Below are positions 50,083 through 59,295 of a stretch of DNA of 64,000 bases, piece by piece. A model generated the notes under the pieces. That model did not search any database, was not told where the DNA came from, and saw only the letters and a program-made list of their open reading frames with translations. The stretch comes from Lacticaseibacillus suibinensis (GTDB lineage Bacteria; Bacillota; Bacilli; Lactobacillales; Lactobacillaceae). The stretch spans positions 62,001 to 126,000 of the forward strand of contig NZ_RHOK01000002.1 in the NCBI RefSeq assembly GCF_003946175.1, read 5' to 3'. The position numbers and the translations under genes were made by a program. The stretch's first letter is position 1. Every line of letters starts with the position of its first letter.

Positions 50083-51245
50083 TGTACGACTTTGACCACG
50101 CGCCGGATCGGCGGGCCACCAATTCAGTTAAATGGGCCGTTCAAGCCGGTGAGCTCCCGATGTGGATTGCTGACATGGATTTCCGCACGGCTCCAGCCAT
50201 TTTGACCGCGATGCAGAAAAAAATTTCACTTGGGGCTTTTGGCTACGAAGCGCCAGGATCCGACTACTTCGCCGCGGTTGCGACTTGGTACAGTGAGATG
50301 CACCACGCCAAGCCGGCGCCTGATTGGATGCTTTTTGCCACTGGAGTCATCCCCGCTTTATCCGCCATTGTGCGCCGGATGACGCAAGTTGGCGACAATG
50401 TTTTAGTGCAGGCGCCAGTCTATGATATTTTCTACCACTCCATTGAAAACAATGGGCGTCGTGTGTGCTCCAGCGATTTGCACGACCAAGACGGCCAATA
50501 TCACATCGATTGGGCAGACCTAGAGGCCAAACTCGCGGCGCCGCTGACCACGATGATGATTTTATGTAACCCGCATAATCCCATTGGTAAGGTCTGGTCG
50601 CAGGCGGAGCTAGAAAAAATTGCGACACTATGCCTGCGCCATCACGTTGTTTTGGTGGCTGATGAAATTCATGGCGACCTAGTTTGGCAGGGGCCAGACT
50701 ACACACCGGTGTTTTCGCTCCCGGCGCCACTGCATGACAACACCATCTCGCTGGTTTCACCAAGTAAAACCTTTAACGTTGCCGCCCTCCACGCCGCCAC
50801 CGTCATTGTGCCAGATCCTGCATTACGGGCGCAGGTCAATCGCGGTTTGAATACCGATGAGGTGGCAGAGCCAAACCTGTTGGCCATTCCCGGCACGATT
50901 GCGGCTTACACGCAAGGTGCCGGTTGGTTGCGCGCCCTACGCCGGCAATTGGCGGCTAATGCCGAGCAAGCCAAGCGCTTCATCGCCGCCAACCTGCCAG
51001 AGGTCAAAGTGATTAACAGCACCGCCACCTATCTGATGTGGCTCGATGTGCAGGCCATTTCAACCAACGCCGAAAAGCTAGCTTCAGCCTTGCGCGCTTC
51101 CACCGGCCTGATTGTCTCCGCCGGCAGCGTCTACCGCGGTGATGGTGCTCATTTCCTGAGGCTTAATTTTGCCTGTCCACCTGCCATGTTGGCGGATGGC
51201 TTAAACCGATTGGCTAAAGGCATTAAGCTGTATCAGCTAGCATAA
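50082..51245 (+). CDS. MalY/PatB-type aminotransferase, cystathionine beta-lyase family
   Basis: 387 aa fold-type I PLP enzyme. PLP lysine Lys229 in SPSKTFNVAAL; NPHNPIGKVW and DEIHGDLVW are conserved. Members cleave cystathionine or related C-S bonds. GAAAGGAAG before the ATG; one-base overlap with DUF3737. Confidence 0.92.
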   Translation: MYDFDHAPDRRATNSVKWAVQAGELPMWIADMDFRTAPAILTAMQKKISLGAFGYEAPGSDYFAAVATWYSEMHHAKPAPDWMLFATGVIPALSAIVRRMTQVGDNVLVQAPVYDIFYHSIENNGRRVCSSDLHDQDGQYHIDWADLEAKLAAPLTTMMILCNPHNPIGKVWSQAELEKIATLCLRHHVVLVADEIHGDLVWQGPDYTPVFSLPAPLHDNTISLVSPSKTFNVAALHAATVIVPDPALRAQVNRGLNTDEVAEPNLLAIPGTIAAYTQGAGWLRALRRQLAANAEQAKRFIAANLPEVKVINSTATYLMWLDVQAISTNAEKLASALRASTGLIVSAGSVYRGDGAHFLRLNFACPPAMLADGLNRLAKGIKLYQLA

Positions 51246-51280
51246 ACAACGCCTCAGGCCAACAAGAAAGGACTGCTCCA

Positions 51281-51925
51281 ATGTCAAAAATTCTCATTCT
51301 CGGCGCACACGGCGCCACCGCCCAAATCGTGATTGATCGCTTGCTGGCTGAAACCCAAGCGGATTTGGTGCTTTACTTACGCCACGCCGCCCGGCTCAAC
51401 CGTTATCAAACGAACCCGCGCGTGACCTTAATTGAAGGCAACGCACAGGATGTGTCCGCCTTGACCGCAGCGATGGCTGATGTGGATGTGGTTTATTCCA
51501 ACCTTGGCGGCGTCCAGCTCGCCACCTTCACCCAAGCCATCATCGCAGCGATGCGAGCCACTGGGCGCACGCGGCTGATTTTCTACTCCGCGCTCGGCGC
51601 CTTACATGAAGTGCCTGGTCAATTTGGCCAGTGGAACGAGCAAGCGATCAAAGCCTACTTGCCAGGGTTCCGGGAATCCGCCAAACTGCTCGCCGCGCAG
51701 CCTGAGATCAATGCGACCCAGCTGCGGCCGGCCTGGCTCACCGACAAAGATGAAATCGATTATGAACTCACCGGCGCCGGCGAACCGTTCAAAGGCACCG
51801 AAGTCTCGCGGCAAAGCGTCGCCGACTTCATTGTGAAACTGATCAAAAACCCGAGCCTGTACCCCCATGATAGCCTCGGCCTGAACAAACCCCACAGCGA
51901 TGGCGATCAGCCCGCCTGGCTGTGA
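51281..51925 (+). CDS. NAD(P)-binding protein, atypical SDR
   Basis: 214 aa. GAHGATAQIVIDRL Rossmann motif at residues 8-21, then VVYSNLGG and IFYSALGAL, as in YwnB/NmrA-like NAD(P)H-binding proteins. Role unknown. AAGAAAGGA upstream; last gene before a terminator. Confidence 0.85.
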   Translation: MSKILILGAHGATAQIVIDRLLAETQADLVLYLRHAARLNRYQTNPRVTLIEGNAQDVSALTAAMADVDVVYSNLGGVQLATFTQAIIAAMRATGRTRLIFYSALGALHEVPGQFGQWNEQAIKAYLPGFRESAKLLAAQPEINATQLRPAWLTDKDEIDYELTGAGEPFKGTEVSRQSVADFIVKLIKNPSLYPHDSLGLNKPHSDGDQPAWL

Positions 51926-51930
51926 AGCTA

Positions 51931-51967
51931 AAAAGATGCCGCCTTCTGCGATGAAGACGGCATCTTT
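51931..51967. terminator. Bidirectional terminator
   Basis: Stem AAAGATGCCG / CGGCATCTTT with an inner CTTC/GAAG stem, between two convergent operons. Confidence 0.8.
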
Positions 51968-51986
51968 AATTTGGTTCACTGCGTTC

Positions 51987-52748
51987 TCACAGTCGCCGCT
52001 TTTTCAGCACCAGCATGGCCAAAGCTAGGCACGCCACGGCGCCAGCTAGCGTCACCGCGTAGGCCGGTGCCAGCGACCAGAAGGTTTTGGTGCCAGTCAA
52101 CAGCGCCAGGTTGTCATTGGTCAGGCTCACCGGGTTGAACCGGTGCACGGCTTTGAACATGTTCAGGAGCGTCAGGCCCAAATACACCCCAGCGCCAAGC
52201 AAGAAACCGGTGAAGCCACTTTTGCTGAGGGTCGAGCCCAAGATAATGATGGCCAGCCACAACACGCCAAACCAAAGCAGCGGCCACAGCGCTAACCAGG
52301 GATGCGGACTGAGCTCGTCGGGAAAGTAGTAGGCCGTATAAGCGTAAGTGACGCCAAAGGCCAGCAGTAGCGCCACCACCCACTGCAGTAGCGCCATGGT
52401 GTACTTGGCCATGATCACGGCATTGCGGCGCAGCCCTTTGGCCACCAAAATCACCAAGGTACCTTCATTCAATTCTCGACTAACGGTTCCAGAAGCGACA
52501 ATCGCCAAGACAAAAAGCCCGATTTGGGTCATGTTCTTGTAGTATTGTTGCCACGACATGACACTGGTCGGTTCAGGCAAGGTGATCGTCATCCCCTGCC
52601 CAATGGATTTCAGTAGCGCCGGCGTCAGCTTCGCCACCAGTGGGGCTTCGATGCCAAAGAGCAAGAACACCAGTGCTAGCACTACCAGACGATACCGGCG
52701 CCAAGCTAAAATCAGTTCGTTTTGCAAGATCAGCGCGTAACCCCTCAT
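51987..52748 (-). CDS. ABC-2 type permease (YxlG-like)
   Basis: 253 aa with six hydrophobic segments (LVVLALVFLLFGIEAPLVAKL, IGLFVLAIVASGTVSRELNEGTLVILVAKG...). Membrane partner of the ATPase, whose stop it overlaps by 4 bp. Substrate unknown. Confidence 0.87.
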   Translation of the reverse strand: MRGYALILQNELILAWRRYRLVVLALVFLLFGIEAPLVAKLTPALLKSIGQGMTITLPEPTSVMSWQQYYKNMTQIGLFVLAIVASGTVSRELNEGTLVILVAKGLRRNAVIMAKYTMALLQWVVALLLAFGVTYAYTAYYFPDELSPHPWLALWPLLWFGVLWLAIIILGSTLSKSGFTGFLLGAGVYLGLTLLNMFKAVHRFNPVSLTNDNLALLTGTKTFWSLAPAYAVTLAGAVACLALAMLVLKKRRL

Positions 52749-53611
52749 GCGATCACCTCCATGAACAACTGCTCCAGGCTGGCTTTGATTGGATTGAACG
52801 CCGTGGGCATCAGATGCTGCGCCAGCAGTTGCGTCAAGGCGGCCCTAGCATCGGCGGTCACCGTCACCTGGTCGGCCTTCGCCACCGCGCCTAACAGCGT
52901 GGCAGCCGTTTGCGCTTCGGTCTCAGTGCCAAACGTAAAGCAAGTGGCTGGCTGGGTATGCGCGGCCAACAAGGCTTGCAGGGGGCCTTGCACCTGCAGC
53001 TTACCGGCGTGCAAAATCCCCACGTAATCGCAAATCCGCTCCACATCACTGAGAATATGCGTCGACAGCAAAATCGTCGTTTCATTGTGCACACTGGCCA
53101 GCAGCGCCAAAAATTCGCGCCGGCCCGCCGGATCCAGCGCCGACGTCGGCTCATCACACAGCAACATCGCCGGACGATCCAGCAACGCGCTGGCAATCCC
53201 GAGGCGCTGTTTCATACCGCGAGAAAAGCCGTGCACCCGGCGCCGCGTGTCCGGCAAGCCGACCAAGTGCAACATTTCCCCCACCCGCTCATGCAGGTGC
53301 GGGGTGTGAGTCAGCCGCCCGCACAGCGTCAAATACTCGCGGGCGCTGAGATCGCCGTAATAAGCCGGCACATCTGGCAGATAACCGATGCCTTGAGTTT
53401 GGCCAAACCGCACCGGCTGACCAGCAAACGTAATGGTGCCCGAGTCTAGTGGCTCCAGGCCCAAAATCAGGCGCATCGTGGTGGTTTTCCCGGCGCCGTT
53501 TTCCCCGACAAAGCCGTAAATGGCGCCTTGGGGAACGGCTAAGTCGAGTCCCTTCAGCACCTGCTGGCTGCCGAATGCTTTATTGACCTTGGTTAACGTG
53601 AGTAAATCCAT
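52745..53611 (-). CDS. ABC transporter ATP-binding protein (YxlF-like)
   Basis: 288 aa from ATG 53611 (53614 also possible; GAGG upstream). Walker A GENGAGKTTT (residues about 37-46), signature FSRGMKQRLGIASALL, Walker B MLLCDEPTSALD. A start further upstream at 53686 is in-frame but inside the PLDNc gene. Co-translated with its neighbours. Confidence 0.92.
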   Translation of the reverse strand: MDLLTLTKVNKAFGSQQVLKGLDLAVPQGAIYGFVGENGAGKTTTMRLILGLEPLDSGTITFAGQPVRFGQTQGIGYLPDVPAYYGDLSAREYLTLCGRLTHTPHLHERVGEMLHLVGLPDTRRRVHGFSRGMKQRLGIASALLDRPAMLLCDEPTSALDPAGRREFLALLASVHNETTILLSTHILSDVERICDYVGILHAGKLQVQGPLQALLAAHTQPATCFTFGTETEAQTAATLLGAVAKADQVTVTADARAALTQLLAQHLMPTAFNPIKASLEQLFMEVIA

Positions 53612-53820
53612 CATTCCACCTCGCGGCCGGCAAAGAAATACAGCAACGGTCCAAACGGTTGCACGAAAATCACCAACAGTAGCCACAGAATGCGGTTGCC
53701 GAAGCGGTAATGGGGATGGCGCAGCACACTGATCACGCCAGTAATCGCCAGTGCCAGCTCGATTAACACAGCTGGAATCAGGAACGGTAAGTATTCTTTA
53801 ATGAGTTCAAAGTCAGTCAT
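53611..53820 (-). CDS. PLDNc-domain small membrane protein (YxlE-like)
   Basis: 69 aa with two hydrophobic helices (FLIPAVLIELALAITGVISVL; ILWLLLVIFVQPFGPLLYFFAG) and the PLDNc motif FGPLLYF. In B. subtilis YxlE-YxlF-YxlG are the same trio beside sigma-Y. Overlaps both neighbours by a few bases. Confidence 0.85.
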   Translation of the reverse strand: MTDFELIKEYLPFLIPAVLIELALAITGVISVLRHPHYRFGNRILWLLLVIFVQPFGPLLYFFAGREVE

Positions 53821-54913
53821 GAATAAGCTCCTTTAATTGTTCCTGCAGTGGGGCCAAGCTCGGCTGCGCTAAGATTGCTTGCAGCGCCGGATGCGTCAGC
53901 AGCAGTTGGGCCATTTCCGCTTTCACATGACCTGAGTTGCGCGGCGTCACACCGGCGGTTTCGGTGGCCGCTAGCCAGTCATCGATTTGATCAAAATAGG
54001 CATCACCATGCAAGGTCAATGGTTCCGGCAAGGTCTGCAGCACTGGCAGCAGCAAGTGCAACTGCTTGGCGACTTGGTCTGCCTGGTTGAGTGCCCCAAA
54101 GCCCACCGCAGCACTGCTCCAAAAGTTAATCGCCACGATGGGATTGAGCTCGGCCACCTTAAAGGCCTCAATCAACGCTTGGCCGCGCTGCACCGTGGCC
54201 GTGAAGCGTGCAGGCGCTGCGATAGTCAGTTGCAAGTAATTAGTTAACCCGCTCAACATTACCGCAACATTTTGATACAAACCGCTTTGAAGCGTCGCGA
54301 TGGCCTGATCCATTTGTCCCAGTTGCTGATAAGCGCCAGCAATCAAGCTATCCGCCGGCATGGCTTCCGGCGCGGTGGTGCCTAATTTGGCCAAAACTGC
54401 TTGCGGCTGTTGCAACATCAAATCGCACATCGCCGCCAGCTTGGTCGCCTTATCGATCAAAGCAGGCGTCTGGGTGATAGTGGGCACATGGGCAAACAAC
54501 GCCTGAGCCTCATGAATGTAAGTAAGCCGATCGCCTGGCAGCAAGTCGCTGTGGTTAAGCAAGAGCAGGCCCATGCTCAGCACCAGATTGGGGCAAGCAT
54601 AGTAGCGATGAATGGTCGCCTCAATGGCCTGATACACGACTGCCGCTGGCTCCTTGAGCAGACGAGCTTGCAACTGGCGGTATAATTGCGCCACTTCCGC
54701 ATCGGCTAGCTGCGCCGAGTACGCCAAAAGCTCATCCACCGTGATGTTAAAGAAACTTGCAAGCAGCGGGAGTAACGTGATGTCTGGATACGATTGTCCG
54801 GTTTCCCACTTCGAAACTGACGCCTTGGACACACCGAGAAAATCGGCGACTGCTTGCTGCGTCAGGCCAGCCGCTTTACGCTGGGCTAAAATGACGGTGC
54901 CAACATTGAGCAT
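53813..54913 (-). CDS. XRE-family regulator with helical C-terminal domain
   Basis: 366 aa from ATG 54913 (AGGAGG 8 bp upstream). HTH at residues about 5-60 (ILAQRKAAGLTQQAVADFLGVSKASVSKWETGQSYPDITLLPLLASFF), then a long helical, TPR-like region. First gene of the PLDNc-ABC operon, so probably its regulator, taking the place that sigma-Y has in Bacillus. Confidence 0.85.
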   Translation of the reverse strand: MLNVGTVILAQRKAAGLTQQAVADFLGVSKASVSKWETGQSYPDITLLPLLASFFNITVDELLAYSAQLADAEVAQLYRQLQARLLKEPAAVVYQAIEATIHRYYACPNLVLSMGLLLLNHSDLLPGDRLTYIHEAQALFAHVPTITQTPALIDKATKLAAMCDLMLQQPQAVLAKLGTTAPEAMPADSLIAGAYQQLGQMDQAIATLQSGLYQNVAVMLSGLTNYLQLTIAAPARFTATVQRGQALIEAFKVAELNPIVAINFWSSAAVGFGALNQADQVAKQLHLLLPVLQTLPEPLTLHGDAYFDQIDDWLAATETAGVTPRNSGHVKAEMAQLLLTHPALQAILAQPSLAPLQEQLKELIHD

Positions 54914-55072
54914 GGACTTCACCTCCTGCTGTCATTGTAGCGAACGAGAGGGCCAGAACCAAGCGAGCAGTTGTTAACTTGAGCGAGAATTAATCAACTA
55001 ACAAGAAACTAAAATTTCATCAACTCATGCCGCTTTGAAAACCTAGCAAAAAACGAAGCTTGATTATAACTG

Positions 55073-55082
55073 ACTAATTAGT
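55073..55082. promoter_or_regulatory. Candidate TetR operator before the SDR gene
   Basis: Perfect palindrome ACTAATTAGT; a one-mismatch copy ACTGATTAGT lies at 56104-56113 between the SDR and TetR genes. Both are followed by TA. Confidence 0.5.
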
Positions 55083-55219
55083 TATTATTGATTGCACCCG
55101 CAACTCTCTGCACTTTTTAGTAACGGCCGCCAAGCAAGTGCCATTGGGTGGCTGATTGCCGCAGCGAGTTGATTGCGGCTTCTCGCTGTATTTTGAACTG
55201 GTCAAGAAGGAGTCTATCT

Positions 55220-56104
55220 ATGTCCAAGTTAATCTTAATCACCGGTGCCACTGCCGGCATTGGCAAAGCAACGGCCCGCGCGCTCGCCGCCCAGGGCCAT
55301 CACATCATTATCCACGGCAGGAATGCTCAAAAAGCGAAACAGGTTGTCGCGGAAATTCAACAAGCCACTGGTAATGCTCATGTCAGCTATTTGATTGCCG
55401 ATCTCTTTTCCATGCAAGCGGTCAAAGACATGGTGACTACCTTCAATGATGAATATGATCACCTTGATGTTCTCATTAACAATGCCGGCGCCGTGCTAGA
55501 TGCCAAAAGGTTTGAAACGGTCGACGGCTTCGAAGGAACGATGGCACTGAATGTGCTGGCCCCACTGCTCCTCGCGCAACTGCTTTTGCCGAAACTACAA
55601 AAGTCGGATGATGGACGCATTATCAACATGTCCTCAGGGACTCATCGCATGGCGCACCCTGATATGAACGACCTCAATCTGGAACACGTTGCCTCCGGCC
55701 AAACCCGCTATGGAATTAGCAAACTTTTTGTGATTTGGAATACCCAGCACATGGCGGCCCAACTACAGCAGGCCGGCATCACCAATGTCACGGTCAACGT
55801 TTCGCATCCCGGCATGGCAGCGACTAATTTTGGCCAAGCCAGCGACAATGGTTTTTGGAATAATCTCGTTTACAAAGTCGCCTTGGCGATTGGTAAGACC
55901 TTGCATGTCGCAACCGCAGAACAAGGCGCCGTGACCAATGTTTTCCTCGCGACCAGCGCTACCGTTAAAGGGGTCAGCGGTAAATTTTTCGACAACAAGA
56001 AACGTCAAATCGCCCCAGCCACTGGCGAGTATTCACCCGCTAAAGCGTTGGCACTTTGGAACGATTGCATGGCCAAGCTTCAGCCTTGGCTTGACGAAAA
56101 CTGA
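55220..56104 (+). CDS. Short-chain dehydrogenase, retinol-dehydrogenase-like
   Basis: 294 aa from ATG 55220 (AAGGAG 7 bp upstream; the frame is open 24 codons further without a ribosome site). TGATAGIGKA (residues 8-17), NNAGAVLD, catalytic Ser in NMSSGTH and YGISK. Long C-terminal half as in RDH11-like enzymes. Followed by its likely TetR regulator. Confidence 0.9.
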   Translation: MSKLILITGATAGIGKATARALAAQGHHIIIHGRNAQKAKQVVAEIQQATGNAHVSYLIADLFSMQAVKDMVTTFNDEYDHLDVLINNAGAVLDAKRFETVDGFEGTMALNVLAPLLLAQLLLPKLQKSDDGRIINMSSGTHRMAHPDMNDLNLEHVASGQTRYGISKLFVIWNTQHMAAQLQQAGITNVTVNVSHPGMAATNFGQASDNGFWNNLVYKVALAIGKTLHVATAEQGAVTNVFLATSATVKGVSGKFFDNKKRQIAPATGEYSPAKALALWNDCMAKLQPWLDEN

Positions 56105-56125
56105 CTGATTAGTTAACGTGAGGCT

Positions 56126-56692
56126 ATGAGAACAAAAGACGAAAACAAAACCAGAGCCATCAAGGCCGCTGTGATTGCCCTTGCCCAGCAAGATGGCTTC
56201 ACCAATTTAACCACTGCTAAAGTTGCCAAACGTGCCGGCGTGAGTCCAGCCACCATTTATCTCAATTACAAAGATAAAACCGATATGTTGAGCCGTTTGT
56301 ACGAAGAGGTCAAAGATGACCTGCATCAGGGCTTAGCTGAGGCCATCGCCGCGGCCGGAGCAGAGATCGAGGCCCAACTCCGCGCCGCGCTGCACTTTTC
56401 CATTGCGCAAACCCTGGCACATCCCCGGGAAGCACACTTTGTTTCGGCTTTATGGACCAACCAAGAGTTACTGGATGATGCAGCCCGGGCCTATGGGCAA
56501 GGCACTGCCGAGCCGCTGGTTCAATTATTTCAGCGGCTTAATGCCTCACCTGACTTTACTGATGCCCCCGCAGTGATTGTCGCCGCGGTGGTCAGCTTAC
56601 CGACGATTGTGTTACAAACAGCCACTGATCCTGTTAATCAAGCAACGATTGAGCAGGCCATTGATGTCGCCGTTAAAGCTTTAAAACACTAA
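56126..56692 (+). CDS. TetR/AcrR-family regulator
   Basis: 188 aa. HTH at residues about 22-56 (LTTAKVAKRAGVSPATIYLNYKDKTDMLSRLY); helical ligand domain follows. 21 bp after the SDR with a weak ribosome site (GTGAGG). Two ACTNATTAGT-type sites flank the SDR gene. Confidence 0.9.
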   Translation: MRTKDENKTRAIKAAVIALAQQDGFTNLTTAKVAKRAGVSPATIYLNYKDKTDMLSRLYEEVKDDLHQGLAEAIAAAGAEIEAQLRAALHFSIAQTLAHPREAHFVSALWTNQELLDDAARAYGQGTAEPLVQLFQRLNASPDFTDAPAVIVAAVVSLPTIVLQTATDPVNQATIEQAIDVAVKALKH

Positions 56693-56805
56693 TCCAATTT
56701 ATAATCGCCGATGCAAATCAGCTCAGTACCGTTGCAATTCCTGCCACCCCCTTGTGCATGTTGAAGGCGTATAATCAGCTTAAATGTTTCTTTCGAGGTC
56801 GCCTA

Positions 56806-57324
56806 ATGAATCCCAAAATTGCCTTACTGAAAAATCAAATTTTAAACACCGAACGCTTGGTACTCCGGCCTTTTACAGTAGCCGATGCGTCGGCACTGCT
56901 TAAAATCGCCCAAGAGCCAGAAAACACTGCCCTGAAATATAAAAGTCTCGATGACGCGCTGCTTGGCTTGGCCGATTATTGGATGGGCCAGCCCCTGGGC
57001 AAATACGCTGTGACGCTGGCAGGCCAGTTTATTGGTGCGGTTGAGTTACATTTAGATGCGGCCAATCTTAAAGCCGAAATCGGTTATGTCATTAACCAAG
57101 ACTACTGGCACCACGGCTATGCCACCGAAGCGGCCCAAGCGCTGTGCGATCTATGTTTTAACCAGCTTCTTTTGCGCCGGGTGGAAGGCATGTTTGATGC
57201 CCGCAATCAGCGCTCGCAGCATGTCCTGCAGCGCCTGGGCATGGTGGAAGAGGGTCGGATTGTGAACGACTTTATTGAAGATGGCGTGTTCGTAACCACA
57301 GTAGTGATGGCGAAAACTCGATAG
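56806..57324 (+). CDS. GNAT acetyltransferase, RimJ/RimL type
   Basis: 172 aa from ATG 56806 (GAGG 8 bp upstream). RLVLRPFTVADASALL N-terminus, IGYVINQDYWHHGYATEAAQALCDLCF acetyl-CoA site, RNQRSQHVLQRLGMVEEG. Substrate unknown. Confidence 0.9.
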   Translation: MNPKIALLKNQILNTERLVLRPFTVADASALLKIAQEPENTALKYKSLDDALLGLADYWMGQPLGKYAVTLAGQFIGAVELHLDAANLKAEIGYVINQDYWHHGYATEAAQALCDLCFNQLLLRRVEGMFDARNQRSQHVLQRLGMVEEGRIVNDFIEDGVFVTTVVMAKTR

Positions 57325-57373
57325 CAACGTGGCGGGGCCAAAGGATATTCAAGCAACGCCGCCGCAAAAACCA

Positions 57374-57418
57374 GCGTAGGAAAAGATGGTCAAATGACCG
57401 CTTTTCCTACGCTTTTTT
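57374..57418 (+). terminator. Terminator after the GNAT gene
   Basis: 12-bp perfect stem GCGTAGGAAAAG / CTTTTCCTACGC with inner GGTCA/TGACC, followed by TTTTTT. Confidence 0.9.
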
Positions 57419-57524
57419 CACGTGCCTCCTCACATTCGCGCATCGAACCGCCTAGAAATGGCGGCCTTCATCATTTCGTCACACCTGCATGCTAAGCTCT
57501 TCATCGTATTCAGGAGGCGAACAA

Positions 57525-58679
57525 ATGCGGGTCATGACGTTATGGCTAGTCGGATTAGGGTTCAGCGCAGGGCTGGCAGTGCTGGCCGCCTTATTTTTGA
57601 CGGTCGAAAATCAACTCACAGCAGTGCTCTGGGCCGGCAACGTCTGGTGGCGCGAGCTGTTGGTGATTGCCGTTGGGGCTGGGTTACTGTGGCTGATGCG
57701 GTGGCGCTGGCCAGCCTTACCAGCCAACGCGCAAAGCGCAATGAAGCGCCTCAAAGCGGGCCAGTTATCGACGGCGCGAGAATTAGGGGCGGAACTGGCC
57801 ATCACGATGATCATCCTCGTCGCCGGGGCAGGCGTAGGGCCGGAAGCGGCGCTGACCGCCGCAATCGTTGCCGCTTCAGTCTGGGTCGCAGATAAGTTGC
57901 GGTACCTGTACTTTAACTTTACGACTTGGCGCCGAGCGCCTTGGCGTCTGCTTCATCCCACCGCCTATCTAGTGCCTTATGACCCCGAAGCCCTGCCGGA
58001 AAAGCGCACGCTTAAACATGTCATGATGGCGTCATTGATCATCAATGGCCTCGTGGTGGCCAAATATTTGCTCCAGCAGTGGCATCAGCCGCAACTGCGG
58101 ACGGTACTCGGCGCTAGCGACTGGCAGTGGCAACAACTCTGGGTGCTGGCCTTAGCGTTGGGCGTGGCCTTGCTTTACCAGCGCCTGGATCGCCGCCTGC
58201 AAACTGGATTGGCAAAAATTAAGCTGCCGCTTTGGGGTCAGGTCGCCGCTGGCGCGGGGTTTATTTTTCTGGTCGCCCAAGTGGAACCAGCCTTGCTGTT
58301 CTCTGGCCAGCACAGCGTGGACTGGCTACTGGCCATGCAGCATGCAACGCCTTGGTTGCTCACGCTACTCGCGGTGTTCAAGCTAATCTTTATGCGGTTG
58401 TGCCTGAATTTCGGCTGGCGCGGTGGCGATCTCTTTCCGTTGCTGTTCGTCGGCCTGACGCAAGGTTTTGCCCTAGCCGCATGGTTGCCACAAGTCGACA
58501 CCATGCTGACAGTAGCGGTAACGGCGACCGCTATGATGGTGGTGCTGGGGCACCATCCTGCCTTGGCGGCAGTGATGGTGGCGTTATTTTGCCCCTTGAC
58601 GTTGCTACCAGCGATTGCCTTAGCCGCTGCCGCAGTGATGCTGGGACAAAAACTGCAGCAAGCGCGGACAACCGCCTAA
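57525..58679 (+). CDS. ClC-family chloride channel/transporter-like protein
   Basis: 384 aa from ATG 57525 (AGGAGG 7 bp upstream). About ten membrane helices; GVGPEAALTA resembles the ClC GREGP motif and GGDLFPLLFVG the GGIFAP motif, both degenerate. Weaker match than typical ClC proteins. Confidence 0.75.
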   Translation: MRVMTLWLVGLGFSAGLAVLAALFLTVENQLTAVLWAGNVWWRELLVIAVGAGLLWLMRWRWPALPANAQSAMKRLKAGQLSTARELGAELAITMIILVAGAGVGPEAALTAAIVAASVWVADKLRYLYFNFTTWRRAPWRLLHPTAYLVPYDPEALPEKRTLKHVMMASLIINGLVVAKYLLQQWHQPQLRTVLGASDWQWQQLWVLALALGVALLYQRLDRRLQTGLAKIKLPLWGQVAAGAGFIFLVAQVEPALLFSGQHSVDWLLAMQHATPWLLTLLAVFKLIFMRLCLNFGWRGGDLFPLLFVGLTQGFALAAWLPQVDTMLTVAVTATAMMVVLGHHPALAAVMVALFCPLTLLPAIALAAAAVMLGQKLQQARTTA

Positions 58680-58692
58680 ACTGTCACCAGGA

Positions 58693-59187
58693 TTAGGCCT
58701 GGACCAGCTTCAGTGCGTAGTATCTTGAATCGCGATCGGGGAAAGCATATTGGCCGCCAAGTTGCTCGCGGCTGATGCGCACAAACCCCTGGCGCTCATA
58801 AAAGTGATGGGACCGATGCTCATTTTCTGGTGTGTCGAGCACAATCCGCTTAAACCCTTGCGCCTGAGCAGCATTCAAAAAAGTAGTAAACAACGCTTGC
58901 CCTAAACGATGAGGCTGGCCGCGAAATTCGGGATAAGTGAAGAACTTTTTTAGCACGGCAGTCTCATCATTCAGCGGCAACAAGGCAATACACCCTACCA
59001 GCCGCTCGTCGGCGCTGGCGCCCCAAAATTCGCCGCCGCGCCGACGATAGTAAGCATCAATTTGAAAAATATCGTCTTGCTCAGCCATGGTGATGGCTAG
59101 CTTCGCCTCAATGTTTTGACAATAGTTAATCAGATCGACGAGCTCGGCGGTGTGGTGCGCCGTTTGGGTCAGTGGTTGAATCTTCAT
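58693..59187 (-). CDS. GNAT acetyltransferase
   Basis: 164 aa from ATG 59187 (AAGGAGG 8 bp upstream). EFRGQPHRLGQALFTTFLNAAQAQGFKRIVLDTPENEHRSHHFYERQGFVRI is the GNAT core. Divergent from a LysR gene across about 108 bp. Confidence 0.9.
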   Translation of the reverse strand: MKIQPLTQTAHHTAELVDLINYCQNIEAKLAITMAEQDDIFQIDAYYRRRGGEFWGASADERLVGCIALLPLNDETAVLKKFFTYPEFRGQPHRLGQALFTTFLNAAQAQGFKRIVLDTPENEHRSHHFYERQGFVRISREQLGGQYAFPDRDSRYYALKLVQA

Positions 59188-59295
59188 AACTGGACCTCCT
59201 TCTTTAAAGCAACTATGAGTATAATTGTAAAAAGCCATTCAATAAAATTGAACTTTTCAAACTCAAAATTCAAATAATTTGAACGGAGGCCGCTT

